Below, piece by piece: positions 9,285-18,117 of a DNA stretch of 61,879 nucleotides. The translations under genes were made by a program, and so were the position numbers. The stretch is from Robiginitomaculum sp. (GTDB lineage: Bacteria; Pseudomonadota; Alphaproteobacteria; Caulobacterales; Maricaulaceae). Under the pieces are notes generated by a model. It saw nothing but the letters and a program-made list of their open reading frames with translations. It made no database searches and was not told the origin of the DNA. Position 1 is the first letter of the stretch, and the number at the start of each line of letters is the position of its first letter. The stretch is taken from positions 1 to 61,879 of the forward strand of contig NVXK01000004.1 in NCBI GenBank assembly GCA_002733905.1, written 5' to 3'.

Positions 9285-9655
9285 GCAATAATGCCTCGCA
9301 ACAAGGTTTCACACTGGTTGAAGTACTCGTCTCGCTTCTTATTTTTAGCACGGCAATACTGGGGCTTATGCATGCGGGAACACAAAATCTAAATGCAGTT
9401 TATGTGGCCGAGCAAAAACAAATCGCAGGCATAATTGCTGACAATCAACTTATTCTTGCTTTGCATACTGAGTTGGAAATAAGTGCAGGCACACAAAAAG
9501 ATAGTGTTGATATGGACGGACGTATTTGGAATTGGCAAATTTTGATCAAAAAAACCCCACAAGCTGGATTTTATCAACTCGATATTATTGTGCGTGAGCA
9601 AGGGTCTGAACAAATCATTGTTTCGCGAACAGCCTATGCTCAGGGGCGATTATGA
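9281..9655 (+). CDS. gspI: Minor pseudopilin GspI
   Basis: 124-aa minor pseudopilin that would nucleate the pseudopilus with GspJ and GspK. Prepilin motif QGFTLVEVLVSLLIF at residues 8-22, followed by the helix and the short GspI globular domain (WNWQILIKKTP). Overlaps both gspH (4 bp) and gspJ (4 bp). Confidence 0.88.
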   Translation: MSNNASQQGFTLVEVLVSLLIFSTAILGLMHAGTQNLNAVYVAEQKQIAGIIADNQLILALHTELEISAGTQKDSVDMDGRIWNWQILIKKTPQAGFYQLDIIVREQGSEQIIVSRTAYAQGRL

Positions 9656-10281
9656 GCGCTCGGAACACAAACAAAACTGAACAGGGCTTTACACTGGTTG
9701 AAGTCATGGTGGCGTTGTTTTTGTTCTCGATATTGTCTGCGTCAAGCCTTGCTGTACTTACCACAACGATCCAAAGCAAAACCTCTCTTGAGGCCAAAAG
9801 CAAATTACTTCAAAGTCGTACACTCATGCGTGTCTTGTTAAAATCTGATTTTGAAAATGCAATCGCAATACCAAAAACGGATGAGTTCGGCCAAATTCAA
9901 CCTGTTAGTTTTTCAGCTGGTGAAAATGGCGGCGAATATCTGATCACATTATCACGCACGGGATGGGATAATCCTGGCGGAATAGAACGGCGTTCGAACT
10001 TGCAATCTGTATCCTATAGCTTGAAAGCTGGTGTGCTGCGGCGGCATATTCATGCGCGGTTTAACGCCCTCACGACAACCCCGGTCCTTGAACAAGAACT
10101 GTTACATGGCATACGCAGTGCGCGACTGACATTTTTTGATGGGGAATACTGGGTTGAAAATTGGGTGGTAGGCGAACCTCCACAGGGCGTCAAAAATTTA
10201 CCAAAACTCGCGGGCGTTGAATTTGTTTTTGACAATGGTGATAATTTGAAACAGATATTTTATGTGGGAGCAGATCAATGA
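9652..10281 (+). CDS. gspJ: Minor pseudopilin GspJ
   Basis: 209-aa minor pseudopilin with prepilin motif QGFTLVEVMVALFLFSILSA and a GspJ-type globular domain (LITLSRTGWDNPGGIERRSNL, VSYSLKAGVLRRH). Part of the tip complex with GspI and GspK. Overlaps neighbours at both ends, indicating coupled translation. Confidence 0.9.
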   Translation: MSARNTNKTEQGFTLVEVMVALFLFSILSASSLAVLTTTIQSKTSLEAKSKLLQSRTLMRVLLKSDFENAIAIPKTDEFGQIQPVSFSAGENGGEYLITLSRTGWDNPGGIERRSNLQSVSYSLKAGVLRRHIHARFNALTTTPVLEQELLHGIRSARLTFFDGEYWVENWVVGEPPQGVKNLPKLAGVEFVFDNGDNLKQIFYVGADQ

Positions 10282-11249
10282 TGCCTATGCCCGTAAAACA
10301 TGATGAAAATGAGCGCGGTGCTGTCTTGCTCACAACACTTCTTTTACTCGCGGTAATCGCCGCGATTACTGTCGCAATTGTTGATGATATTCGCTTTAGC
10401 ATTCGCAGAACGGCAAGTGTGCAGTCGGCGGAACAATTATCATGGTATCAACGCGGTGCAGAGAGCTTTGGATCGGCTTGGCTTGAATCTCAAATCACGG
10501 ATACCCAAACAGAACTCAGCCAATTTATAAATGCAGGTGAGCCTGTCATATTCCCGATAGACCAAGGCATGTTGGCATTCGAGCTGCAAGACGGCGGAAA
10601 CTGTTATAATGTGAACGTCTTGGCGGTAACAAAGAATAAAAACATAGCTCTCAAAAAGTTCGCAAGCTTTTTAAACTTGCTCGAAATTGATAGTCTGGAC
10701 GCCCATAGCATCGGGGCAAGTATTCAAGACTGGGTCGACGCGGACGGTATTCCTACATCAGGCGGCGCAGAGGGCATGAGCTATGCAAACCTTAAACCTG
10801 CATACCATGCGGCAAATACGCTTATGGTGGATATTAGCGAGTTGAGAGAAGTACAGGGCATAGACGAAATTACCTATCAAAACCTGCTTCCATTCGTATG
10901 TGCACGCCCCACACTAAAGCAAAGCCGTGTCAATTTAAATACACTTACCTTGGAGCAAGCGCCGTTATTAGCAATTACTTTAGGTGGACGTGATGGTGTG
11001 TTAGCAGCTCAGACAATAATAGAGCAACGCCCCTTAGAGGGGTATGCGAGTGTAAATGTCGTATGGAAAATGGACGTTATTCAAGACTTGGATTTGAAGG
11101 GGGAGGGCAAAGAAATGTTACGTACCACAACTGATCTCGTAAAATTGATTATTCGCACTCAACTGGATACCCAAACACGTACACGTCTCGTATTTTATAA
11201 ACTTTCCGATAGTACAGGGGTAAAACTTGTGTCCCGTCGCCCAATATAA
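10278..11249 (+). CDS. gspK: Minor pseudopilin GspK
   Basis: 323-aa large minor pseudopilin that caps the pseudopilus. The leader ends in ERGAVLLTTLLLLAVIAAI, which lacks the +5 glutamate, the known hallmark of GspK. The long globular part contains SAM-like helix-hairpin regions (LLEIDSLDAHSIGASIQDW and ITYQNLLPFVCARP, SRVNLNTLTLEQAPLLA) typical of the family. The start overlaps gspJ by 4 bp. Confidence 0.9.
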   Translation: MMPMPVKHDENERGAVLLTTLLLLAVIAAITVAIVDDIRFSIRRTASVQSAEQLSWYQRGAESFGSAWLESQITDTQTELSQFINAGEPVIFPIDQGMLAFELQDGGNCYNVNVLAVTKNKNIALKKFASFLNLLEIDSLDAHSIGASIQDWVDADGIPTSGGAEGMSYANLKPAYHAANTLMVDISELREVQGIDEITYQNLLPFVCARPTLKQSRVNLNTLTLEQAPLLAITLGGRDGVLAAQTIIEQRPLEGYASVNVVWKMDVIQDLDLKGEGKEMLRTTTDLVKLIIRTQLDTQTRTRLVFYKLSDSTGVKLVSRRPI

Positions 11250-11261
11250 TAGAGAATATCT

Positions 11262-12356
11262 ATGTCAGCACTTATTCTACTTATCAGTGAAAATATCGAC
11301 GAGCCATGGGATTGGGCTAATGTTTCTACCAATGAAATTGGCCGCGCCGAGAGTAATACGGATAAAACCGCTCTTACTCAATTAGACCATAAACAGCTCA
11401 TCGCCGTTTTACCCGGCATGCAAATCATTACAAAGCTAAATACGTTGGAGGCTTTGAACACTAAACAATTACACCAAGCCATCGGTTTTGATATTGAGGA
11501 TGATTTGGCACAGCCCTTGGACGCCGTGCATATTTCTTTTGACAAAAGCAATACACGCCTTGCAATTGTTTCTAAAACATATCTTGGGGAAGTCATTACC
11601 TGTCTTGAAGAAATAGGATTGTCACCAGATATTCTGTGTGCTGATTATGACATCTTACCTACAGATATTGGATTGGTTTATGATAACCGTTTTATCCAAA
11701 GCGCTGAAAATGGTCTCGGCTTTTCTATTGATACACATTTGTCCTCACATGTCTTAGGGGCACATCAAAACCTACCATCTCCAATAACGGTGCAGCAATA
11801 TTTACAAAAAATAACCAGTGCATATGCACAAGGGCATACCGCCCTGAATTTGCGGCAAGGGGAATTTGTCAAGCGTACCGCTTTGGGAGCAGGACGCTAT
11901 AAGCGCGCACTTATTCTTGCCGCTGCATGTTGTGTCATGTTTGTCGGGCTTAATATTGGGCAAGGGCTTGTTCATGCAAAAAACACGAAAGCAGCAAAGA
12001 CAAATACGGATAAAATTTATGCCGAAATTTTTAAGACAGACGAGAAATCACCAAACCCTGTGCTTGCTGTCCTCAAAGCGCAATCCGAGGTAAATGCAAA
12101 ATCTGAAAATGAATTCATCAAGCTTTCCAAAGTGTTAGCGGTAAGTATTAAACAGGTAAAGGGTGTTGAAATTGTAGCGGTGACATATGACAAAGGCCGT
12201 TCTCAGCTCGCACTATCTGTAACGTATAAAAGTTTTGATGATGTGGAAAAACTGGCGGCGGCTATTCAAATAAATGGTGGAATTTTCATCGAAGGCGGTA
12301 CGCGGCAAGATGGCGACAGTCTTTCAGGAGATGCCATTCTTAAGGAGGCGTCGTAA
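11262..12356 (+). CDS. gspL: Type II secretion protein GspL
   Basis: Bitopic inner-membrane protein that tethers the GspE ATPase to the platform. 364 aa: cytoplasmic actin-like domain (about 1-205), one transmembrane helix (about 210-228, LILAAACCVMFVGLNIG) and a periplasmic ferredoxin-like domain. The sequence is divergent, so the call depends strongly on position between gspK and gspM and on the topology; the stop overlaps the gspM start. Confidence 0.82.
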   Translation: MSALILLISENIDEPWDWANVSTNEIGRAESNTDKTALTQLDHKQLIAVLPGMQIITKLNTLEALNTKQLHQAIGFDIEDDLAQPLDAVHISFDKSNTRLAIVSKTYLGEVITCLEEIGLSPDILCADYDILPTDIGLVYDNRFIQSAENGLGFSIDTHLSSHVLGAHQNLPSPITVQQYLQKITSAYAQGHTALNLRQGEFVKRTALGAGRYKRALILAAACCVMFVGLNIGQGLVHAKNTKAAKTNTDKIYAEIFKTDEKSPNPVLAVLKAQSEVNAKSENEFIKLSKVLAVSIKQVKGVEIVAVTYDKGRSQLALSVTYKSFDDVEKLAAAIQINGGIFIEGGTRQDGDSLSGDAILKEAS

Positions 12357-12835
12357 TGAAATTTTGGGATAACTTCGCAAAACGTGAAAAAATGCTGATT
12401 GTGATTGCGGGCGGGTTAAGCATTTTGTTTTTTGGCAATCAGTTTTTGATGAAACCTTTATTGGCATATCCTAAAACTCAAAAGCTTGAACGTGACGCGG
12501 CACGTGCTGATTTAGAAATTATGCACAAGGGCAAGGTCGTGTTGTCGGAAGAGAACCTGAATGATGACGGGAATGAAGTTCAACATCTCTCCGCCGCCGA
12601 GATGCAATCAGAAATCACGAGAAGTGCTTTGAAACATGGTTTGGTCATTGCACGTCGTCAACCTAATGGTGATTCTGGATTAAGTATTTGGCTAGAGACT
12701 GCGCCGAGCACATCCGTATATGAGTGGATAAATGCACTTACATCTACATATGATGTGGAATTACTAAGGGTGAATATTAACAAGAATGACAACGGTTCGG
12801 TACGTTTGCAAATCACATTTAAGGCAGGTGCATAA
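12356..12835 (+). CDS. gspM: Type II secretion protein GspM
   Basis: 159-aa bitopic protein: short cytoplasmic tail ending FAKREKMLIV, one membrane helix (about 13-30) and a periplasmic ferredoxin-like domain (about 75-158; ITRSALKHGLVIARRQ, VYEWINALTSTYDVELLRVNI). Partner of GspL in the platform. Overlaps both gspL and the downstream lipoprotein gene by 1 bp. Confidence 0.85.
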   Translation: MKFWDNFAKREKMLIVIAGGLSILFFGNQFLMKPLLAYPKTQKLERDAARADLEIMHKGKVVLSEENLNDDGNEVQHLSAAEMQSEITRSALKHGLVIARRQPNGDSGLSIWLETAPSTSVYEWINALTSTYDVELLRVNINKNDNGSVRLQITFKAGA

Positions 12836-13290
12836 TGCGAGTATTTTCACTCCTCCCTTTGGTGTTCTTGTTGGTGTTCTTGGTCTCATGCGCCACGGTA
12901 CCACCAACGAAATCATCAAAGCCCCAGATCGAGCATGATGGGCTAGCAGCGCAAGAACTCAGTGTAGGGGAATGCGGAATATTCCTATGGACGCTTTCTA
13001 CACCGCCTGTATTTAGTTTTTTCCAAAAGCAAGAAAGCAGTGAAGCAAAACTCTTTTTGGAGGATAGCCAAACCATACTTACGACGCTTGCGAATACACA
13101 AAATTTGAAAGATCTCGCAAATATTGACATTTCGTATCTGACGCCAGCAGGTAAGACCGTGAAATTGAAAGCGCAATTTGGTGAGGAATTAACGGGGGGG
13201 CGCCGTATTCATTCTGGAGCCTTGCATGTGCAAGACACTCATGGTTGGCAAAAAATCATTCCTGTCTCAGGTGTTTATGTTTGTCGCTAG
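12835..13290 (+). CDS. Small lipoprotein closing the gsp operon, function unknown
   Basis: 151-aa protein, not recognised as any standard Gsp component. It has a lipoprotein signal peptide with a lipobox LVSC (Cys19). The mature part has a Cys in ECGIFLW, a FSFFQKQ patch, and a C-terminal segment HGWQKIIPVSGVYVCR ending in a Cys; the two Cys could form a disulfide. Its ATG overlaps the gspM stop (ATAATG), so it is translated with the operon. A position in the gspN slot suggests a role in secretin assembly or substrate handling, but there is no visible GspN, GspS or pilotin signature. Function is open. Confidence 0.75.
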   Translation: MRVFSLLPLVFLLVFLVSCATVPPTKSSKPQIEHDGLAAQELSVGECGIFLWTLSTPPVFSFFQKQESSEAKLFLEDSQTILTTLANTQNLKDLANIDISYLTPAGKTVKLKAQFGEELTGGRRIHSGALHVQDTHGWQKIIPVSGVYVCR

Positions 13291-13347
13291 CATAGTGCAT
13301 GTTCGTGCTGTATAGCATGTTCGCATAATAATCCATGAGGGCACAGC

Positions 13348-14787
13348 ATGAAACTTTTGAAATCCTATCCATATTTTCTCGCTAATAGGGCTGTATTTGC
13401 CAATACAGACTTGGCGGTCACCGATAAATATACAGGTGAAGTTGCGACCCATGTTGCAATCGCAGATCATGATGCCATTGACGCGGCGATAGAGGCGGCA
13501 AGCAAAGCGGCCGCACCGTTTGCGCTTATGCCGGCCTATGCCCGTAAAGATATTCTCCTTCATTGTGTTACGAGGTTTAAAGAACGTTATGACGAACTTG
13601 CCTACGCGCTGTGTGTAGAAGCAGGTAAGCCGATCACCGCGTCACGGGGGGAAGTTGACCGTTTGATCGATACCTTCCAAATTGCCGCCGAAGAATCTGT
13701 ACGTATGAAAGGAGAATTACAAACCCTTGATATATCTGCGAGGGCAGAGGGATATCGGGGTATGTGGAAACGTGTGCCGATTGGCGCGTGTTCCTTTATC
13801 TCGCCGTTTAATTTCCCGCTCAATCTTGCAGCTCATAAAATTGCACCTGCGATTGCCGTCGGCTGCCCATTTGTTATGAAACCTGCTAGCCGTACACCAT
13901 TAGGCGCTCTTATTATTGGCGAGATCCTTGCCGAAACGGATTTACCAAAAGGGGCGTTTTCAATATTGCCCTGTGCGCGTGGTGATGCCGCGCAATTCAC
14001 CGAAGATGACCGTCTAAAACTGCTCAGTTTTACAGGCTCACCAGATGTCGGTTGGGAATTGAAGGCCAAGGCGGGTAAGAAAAAAGTCGTATTGGAACTT
14101 GGCGGCAACGCGGCCGTTATTGTTGACGCGGACACAAACCTTGAAGACGCAGCAACGCGCATTGTCGCAGGTGCATTTTACCAATCAGGGCAGAGCTGTA
14201 TTGGCGTGCAACGTATTATTATCCATGAAAAAGTTTATGATGAGTTGAAGGTCTTGCTTGTGCAAAAAACCAAGGCGTTAAAAACAGGTAATCCACATGA
14301 TGAAGATACATTTGTCGGCCCTCTGATCGCGCAATCCGAAGCGATACGCTTAGAAAACTGGATTGAAGAAGCCATTGAGATGGGCGGTGTTGTTTTATGT
14401 GGCGGCGCTCGAGACGGTGCAATGCTCGCGCCAACGCTTCTTGAAAACGTCCCTCGTATTGCCAAAATTTGCGCCGAAGAAGCGTTTGGCCCCGTGGCTG
14501 TACTTTCGAAGTTCAAAACATGGTATGAAGCCCTTGCGGCCGTAAATGACAGCAAATTTGGCTTGCAAGCAGGTGTATTCACCCGTGATTTTTATAAAAT
14601 TCAACAAGCATGGGATGAACTTGACGTTGGCGGTGTCGTCGTAGGAGATGTGCCGTCTTACCGCGTTGATAATATGCCATATGGCGGCGTGAAAGATTCT
14701 GGTCTTGGCCGAGAAGGTATTATATTCGCTATGGAAGATATGACGGAAATACGAAATTTAATCATCCGTACACCACCTGAAAAATAA
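13348..14787 (+). CDS. Aldehyde dehydrogenase, lactaldehyde/phosphonoacetaldehyde-dehydrogenase-like subgroup
   Basis: 479-aa cytoplasmic NAD(P)-dependent aldehyde dehydrogenase. Signatures: ISPFNFPLN in the cofactor fold, LSFTGSPDVGW, general-base Glu in LELGGN, catalytic Cys in SGQSCIG (Cys284), EEAFGPVAV and the C-terminal MPYGGVKDSGLGREG. The SPFNFPLN and RVDNMPYGGVKDSG forms point to the subgroup that includes lactaldehyde, phosphonoacetaldehyde and non-phosphorylating GAPDH-like enzymes rather than betaine-aldehyde types. GAGGG lies upstream of the ATG. It converges on the minus-strand acyltransferase/E1 pair, with only about 20 bp between stop codons; whether it works with them is unknown. 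Confidence 0.9.
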   Translation: MKLLKSYPYFLANRAVFANTDLAVTDKYTGEVATHVAIADHDAIDAAIEAASKAAAPFALMPAYARKDILLHCVTRFKERYDELAYALCVEAGKPITASRGEVDRLIDTFQIAAEESVRMKGELQTLDISARAEGYRGMWKRVPIGACSFISPFNFPLNLAAHKIAPAIAVGCPFVMKPASRTPLGALIIGEILAETDLPKGAFSILPCARGDAAQFTEDDRLKLLSFTGSPDVGWELKAKAGKKKVVLELGGNAAVIVDADTNLEDAATRIVAGAFYQSGQSCIGVQRIIIHEKVYDELKVLLVQKTKALKTGNPHDEDTFVGPLIAQSEAIRLENWIEEAIEMGGVVLCGGARDGAMLAPTLLENVPRIAKICAEEAFGPVAVLSKFKTWYEALAAVNDSKFGLQAGVFTRDFYKIQQAWDELDVGGVVVGDVPSYRVDNMPYGGVKDSGLGREGIIFAMEDMTEIRNLIIRTPPEK

Positions 14788-14806
14788 TTCGGCATTATAG
14801 CCAGCT

Positions 14807-15838
14807 CTATTTTACATGTTTTCTCTGATCATCCATGCCCATGCTGATGAGGTAAGGATCGCTGGATTGTGCTTTTTTAAAACTCTCTTTACCCGTTAGG
14901 CCATTCCAGTTTTGAGCAATCATCACTTGGGCTACAGGTGCCCCCATGGTTGTACCGGGGCCAAGCACAATAATTTTGTCTGGAGCGAACTCTTTTATGC
15001 CCACATTTACGGCTTGTGAGAAATCATAAGTGCTATTTAACTGCGCGCCCAATGTATAGTCATACAAAGCGCTCGTGTCCGTACTATTGGGGGCCCAAAT
15101 ATTTCCTTGTCCGTCAATGAGCGGCACTTTGGGCTGTGTAAAGAGGGAGGACGAGAGCTTGGCCTGCGCCAAAGGGACAATATGGTCAAGTAACGGGCTA
15201 TGAAAGCCATTATGGCCACGTAGGCGCATTGGGAAATGCTCGTCAACGGGAAGATTATCCATTAAGTATTTCAAACCTGCGGTGTCTGCTGCGAAAACTA
15301 CCATGCCGCCCAAACGAATGGAAATATGAATTTCCACATCATTTTTATGACTATAAGCAAGCATTTTTTCAACGAGGGCAATTTTCGCTGGAGCAGGTTT
15401 CCAATCGCTATCGACAATAGAATATACGACTTGTCCGCCTTTACCGCTCTCGTGCATAAGCGTACCCATTTCGTTGACGATTGTCGCGCCGTCCTCAAGA
15501 CTAAGCGCGCCACTGGCGGCGAGGGCAAGATACCAGCCCATTGAATTGCCTGTAATCGCAACAATATCGTACTTTTCTGCGTTGATGGACATAAAGTCCG
15601 CCATAGCGCAGGCATAGATTAAGAGAGATGCATTTTCGCCCGTACCATGTAGGCTGGGTTTGAACGTGAGGGCTGTATCCAAATCAGCAATGCTGGTTTG
15701 TGATTTTTCAGATCGAATGACATCAAGCCTGTTTAGAAACTCTAATTTGTCACTATGGTGTGTGTGAAAATAGCCGAGTTCTGCGGCGTTATAAGTGCCG
15801 CGGCCAGGGCAAATGACAAGTGCTGTTGGTTTAGACAT
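14807..15838 (-). CDS. FabD-like acyltransferase, probably not malonyl-specific
   Basis: 343-aa member of the FabD/PKS acyltransferase fold. The nucleophile elbow is GNSMGWY (Ser99; FabD has GHSLGEY) and the catalytic His is in GFHSPLL (His213); LGPGTTMG matches the C-terminal GPG loop. Two residues important in FabD differ: the oxyanion-hole Gln of GQGSQ is Arg13 (PGRGTY), and the arginine that pairs with the malonyl carboxylate is replaced by Met124 (EMGTLMHE aligned to MRGKFMQE). By analogy with PKS acyltransferases lacking this Arg, it should take a non-carboxylated acyl group. The start overlaps the stop of the upstream E1 gene (TAATG), so the two are coupled. Fold assignment is firm; substrate is inference. 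Confidence 0.82.
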   Translation of the reverse strand: MSKPTALVICPGRGTYNAAELGYFHTHHSDKLEFLNRLDVIRSEKSQTSIADLDTALTFKPSLHGTGENASLLIYACAMADFMSINAEKYDIVAITGNSMGWYLALAASGALSLEDGATIVNEMGTLMHESGKGGQVVYSIVDSDWKPAPAKIALVEKMLAYSHKNDVEIHISIRLGGMVVFAADTAGLKYLMDNLPVDEHFPMRLRGHNGFHSPLLDHIVPLAQAKLSSSLFTQPKVPLIDGQGNIWAPNSTDTSALYDYTLGAQLNSTYDFSQAVNVGIKEFAPDKIIVLGPGTTMGAPVAQVMIAQNWNGLTGKESFKKAQSSDPYLISMGMDDQRKHVK

Positions 15839-18048
15839 TATACCACTCCCACAAGGTTTTTCGCGGCTTCAATAATTTGCTCTCTACTGACAAGGACAGT
15901 ATTTGCAGCCGCGCCAAGAGGAATGAAGCTGTCTTCGGCACAAATACGCGCTGTTTTTGCTTTGATATTTTTTTCGGTAAACAAGGTCAGTATTTGCTCG
16001 CTCAGTGAGGCCGTTTTACGGCACTCATCTACAACAAGAATATGCTTAAATCCTTTAACCGCCTCAAGAATGCCTTGTTCTGGCAAGGGTTGGAGCCAGC
16101 GAATATCAATAATAGTCGATTGAATACCATTCTCATCTTCAAGAATTTTTGCCGCTTGGCACGATAAAAAATGCCCATTCCCATAGCTAAGAATGCAAAT
16201 GTCTTTGCCTTTCCCCAGCACGCCAACCTCTCCAAGGCGCACAATTTTATCATCAACAGGTGGGATATATTTACTAAGGCAAAGCTCGTCACCGTCCTCG
16301 TGTAAATCGGCCGTTTGGTACATAGCAATGGGTTCTAGGAATATCACCACGCGGCGTTCCTCGTGGGCGAGGCGAACACATTCTCGTAAAATTCTGCGCG
16401 CCTCATCACCGCTAGACGGACAGGCAAGGATAACACCGGGAATATCCCGCAAGGCGGCGAGGGCATTATCATTATGAAAATGTCCACCAAATCCTTTTTG
16501 ATACCCAAGACCCGCAATTCTAACCACCATTGGATTTGTGTATTGCGAGTTAGAAAAGAACGACAATGTCGCCGCTTCACCGCGAATTTGATCTGCTGCG
16601 TTATGGAAATAAGCCAAGAACTGAATTTCAGGAATAGGCACAAATCCATTATGTGCCGCGCCAATGGCTAGCCCTAATACAGATTGCTCGTCGAGCAAGG
16701 TATCGACCATGCGTGCAGGGCCGAATTTATCAAGCAACCCACGCGTGACCCCATAAACACCGCCTTTACGCGCTACATCTTCGCCGCACATAAATGTGTT
16801 TTCATATTGCAACATGATATCCGCAAGCGCCGTTCCGATGTGCCGTGCCATAGGCATTGGCTTGGCCAGCATACGGGCGTCGCGTTTAAACGTTTTATCA
16901 CGTAGGGCTTGGCTTGGAAGGTTTGGTGATGTGAGGTGAGAAAATTTCTTTGGAATAATTGGGGCCATGACATCTTCAGCACTGGTCAGTTTTGCTCGTG
17001 TAAAAACTTGCGTCGCAATGCGTGAAATTTTAGCTTCAATATCATTATATATTTTTAAAATATCATCAGCAGTCAATATGCCCAAGGCGACCAATGTCGC
17101 AGCATTTTGCAATAAAGGGTCTTTGGCTTCATTGGCTTCAAGGGTTTTGATATCCGTATAGACGGTTTCAATATCCGCGCCAGCATGTCCCATAAGGCGT
17201 ACTGTTTTCATATGCAAAAACACGGGCTTACGGCGATGCCTTGCGATATTTATGGCTTCAGATGCACCTTGATAAGCCGTTAAATTATTTGTGCCGTCAC
17301 ATGCAATATATTCAAGACCTGCACGGTTTGCATAATTGGCTTCTACCCAACCTTTGGGCGTTTTTGTTGAAATGCCAATATCATTGTCCTCGCAAATAAA
17401 CACAATGGGCATGGGAGAGTTTTGATAGCTGGCCCATGCGGCGGCGTTCAATGCACCCTGAGCCGTAGAGTGGTTAAGCGATGCATCGCCAAAGGAACAC
17501 AATATAACGGCGTCATCAGGCATGACAGTGTTCTTCAGTCCGAGTTTTCGCGCCTGTGCAATGGAATGCGCGGCACCTACGGCTTTGGGCAAGTGAGACG
17601 CAATTGTACTTGTCTGAGGCGGAATATTTACATCAACACCGCCCAAAACCTTATGGCGCCCACCCGAAATCGGATCTTCCTTGGCCGCAGCAAAAGAGAG
17701 TATCATGTCGTAAAGTGGCGTCGCCCCTGTTACCATTTTCTTGCGCTGTAATAAAAAACTACCGTCACGGTAATGCAAAAACGCCATGTCGGTTAATCGA
17801 GACGCTTTGGCAATCGTAGCAAGACCTTCATGGCCACTACTGCCAAGGGAATAAAAGGTTTTCCCCTTGGAACGTCGCGCCATGATATCGAGGTGGCGGC
17901 TCATGATTTGCGTTTCAAGCAAATCAACAAGATCCAAAGAGTTTAGCCCAACCATTTCGGGTGTGAACTGCGTAGAAATGGCAGGTAAATCACCAGAACG
18001 CAGTCGTGCCTTAAACGCTTCATCGATTGCACTTGCTCTATCAAACAT
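15838..18048 (-). CDS. Fused alpha/beta thiamine-diphosphate 2-oxoacid dehydrogenase E1
   Basis: About 736 aa; E1 alpha (residues about 1-390) fused to E1 beta (about 400-736) of the branched-chain 2-oxoacid/pyruvate dehydrogenase family, which decarboxylates a 2-oxoacid and passes the acyl group to a lipoyl E2. Alpha features: HYRDGSFLL, TSTIASHLPKAVGAA and the ThDP motif GDASLNHSTAQGALNAAAW (GDA instead of GDG). Beta features: MCGEDVARKGGVYGVTRGL, DTLLDEQSVLGLAIGAA, PEIQFLAYFHNAADQIRGE and the C-terminal IDIRWLQPLPEQGI. The ATG at 18048 is preferred because GAGGAG lies 9 bp upstream; a GTG at 18054 is also in frame. No E2 or E3 gene is in the window. Coupled to a FabD-like acyltransferase. 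Confidence 0.9.
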   Translation of the reverse strand: MFDRASAIDEAFKARLRSGDLPAISTQFTPEMVGLNSLDLVDLLETQIMSRHLDIMARRSKGKTFYSLGSSGHEGLATIAKASRLTDMAFLHYRDGSFLLQRKKMVTGATPLYDMILSFAAAKEDPISGGRHKVLGGVDVNIPPQTSTIASHLPKAVGAAHSIAQARKLGLKNTVMPDDAVILCSFGDASLNHSTAQGALNAAAWASYQNSPMPIVFICEDNDIGISTKTPKGWVEANYANRAGLEYIACDGTNNLTAYQGASEAINIARHRRKPVFLHMKTVRLMGHAGADIETVYTDIKTLEANEAKDPLLQNAATLVALGILTADDILKIYNDIEAKISRIATQVFTRAKLTSAEDVMAPIIPKKFSHLTSPNLPSQALRDKTFKRDARMLAKPMPMARHIGTALADIMLQYENTFMCGEDVARKGGVYGVTRGLLDKFGPARMVDTLLDEQSVLGLAIGAAHNGFVPIPEIQFLAYFHNAADQIRGEAATLSFFSNSQYTNPMVVRIAGLGYQKGFGGHFHNDNALAALRDIPGVILACPSSGDEARRILRECVRLAHEERRVVIFLEPIAMYQTADLHEDGDELCLSKYIPPVDDKIVRLGEVGVLGKGKDICILSYGNGHFLSCQAAKILEDENGIQSTIIDIRWLQPLPEQGILEAVKGFKHILVVDECRKTASLSEQILTLFTEKNIKAKTARICAEDSFIPLGAAANTVLVSREQIIEAAKNLVGVV

Positions 18049-18117
18049 CGCCACATTCTCCTCGTATAGAATTTATCTCTCTAAACTGTTTAAAAAATAT
18101 GACTATACAAATTCGGT

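Noticed and set aside
13290-13347. Repeated GCATGTTCG between the gsp lipoprotein and the second aldehyde dehydrogenase
   Set aside because: Two 9-base copies in a short gap without symmetry or a following T-run; too weak to call a regulatory site or terminator.
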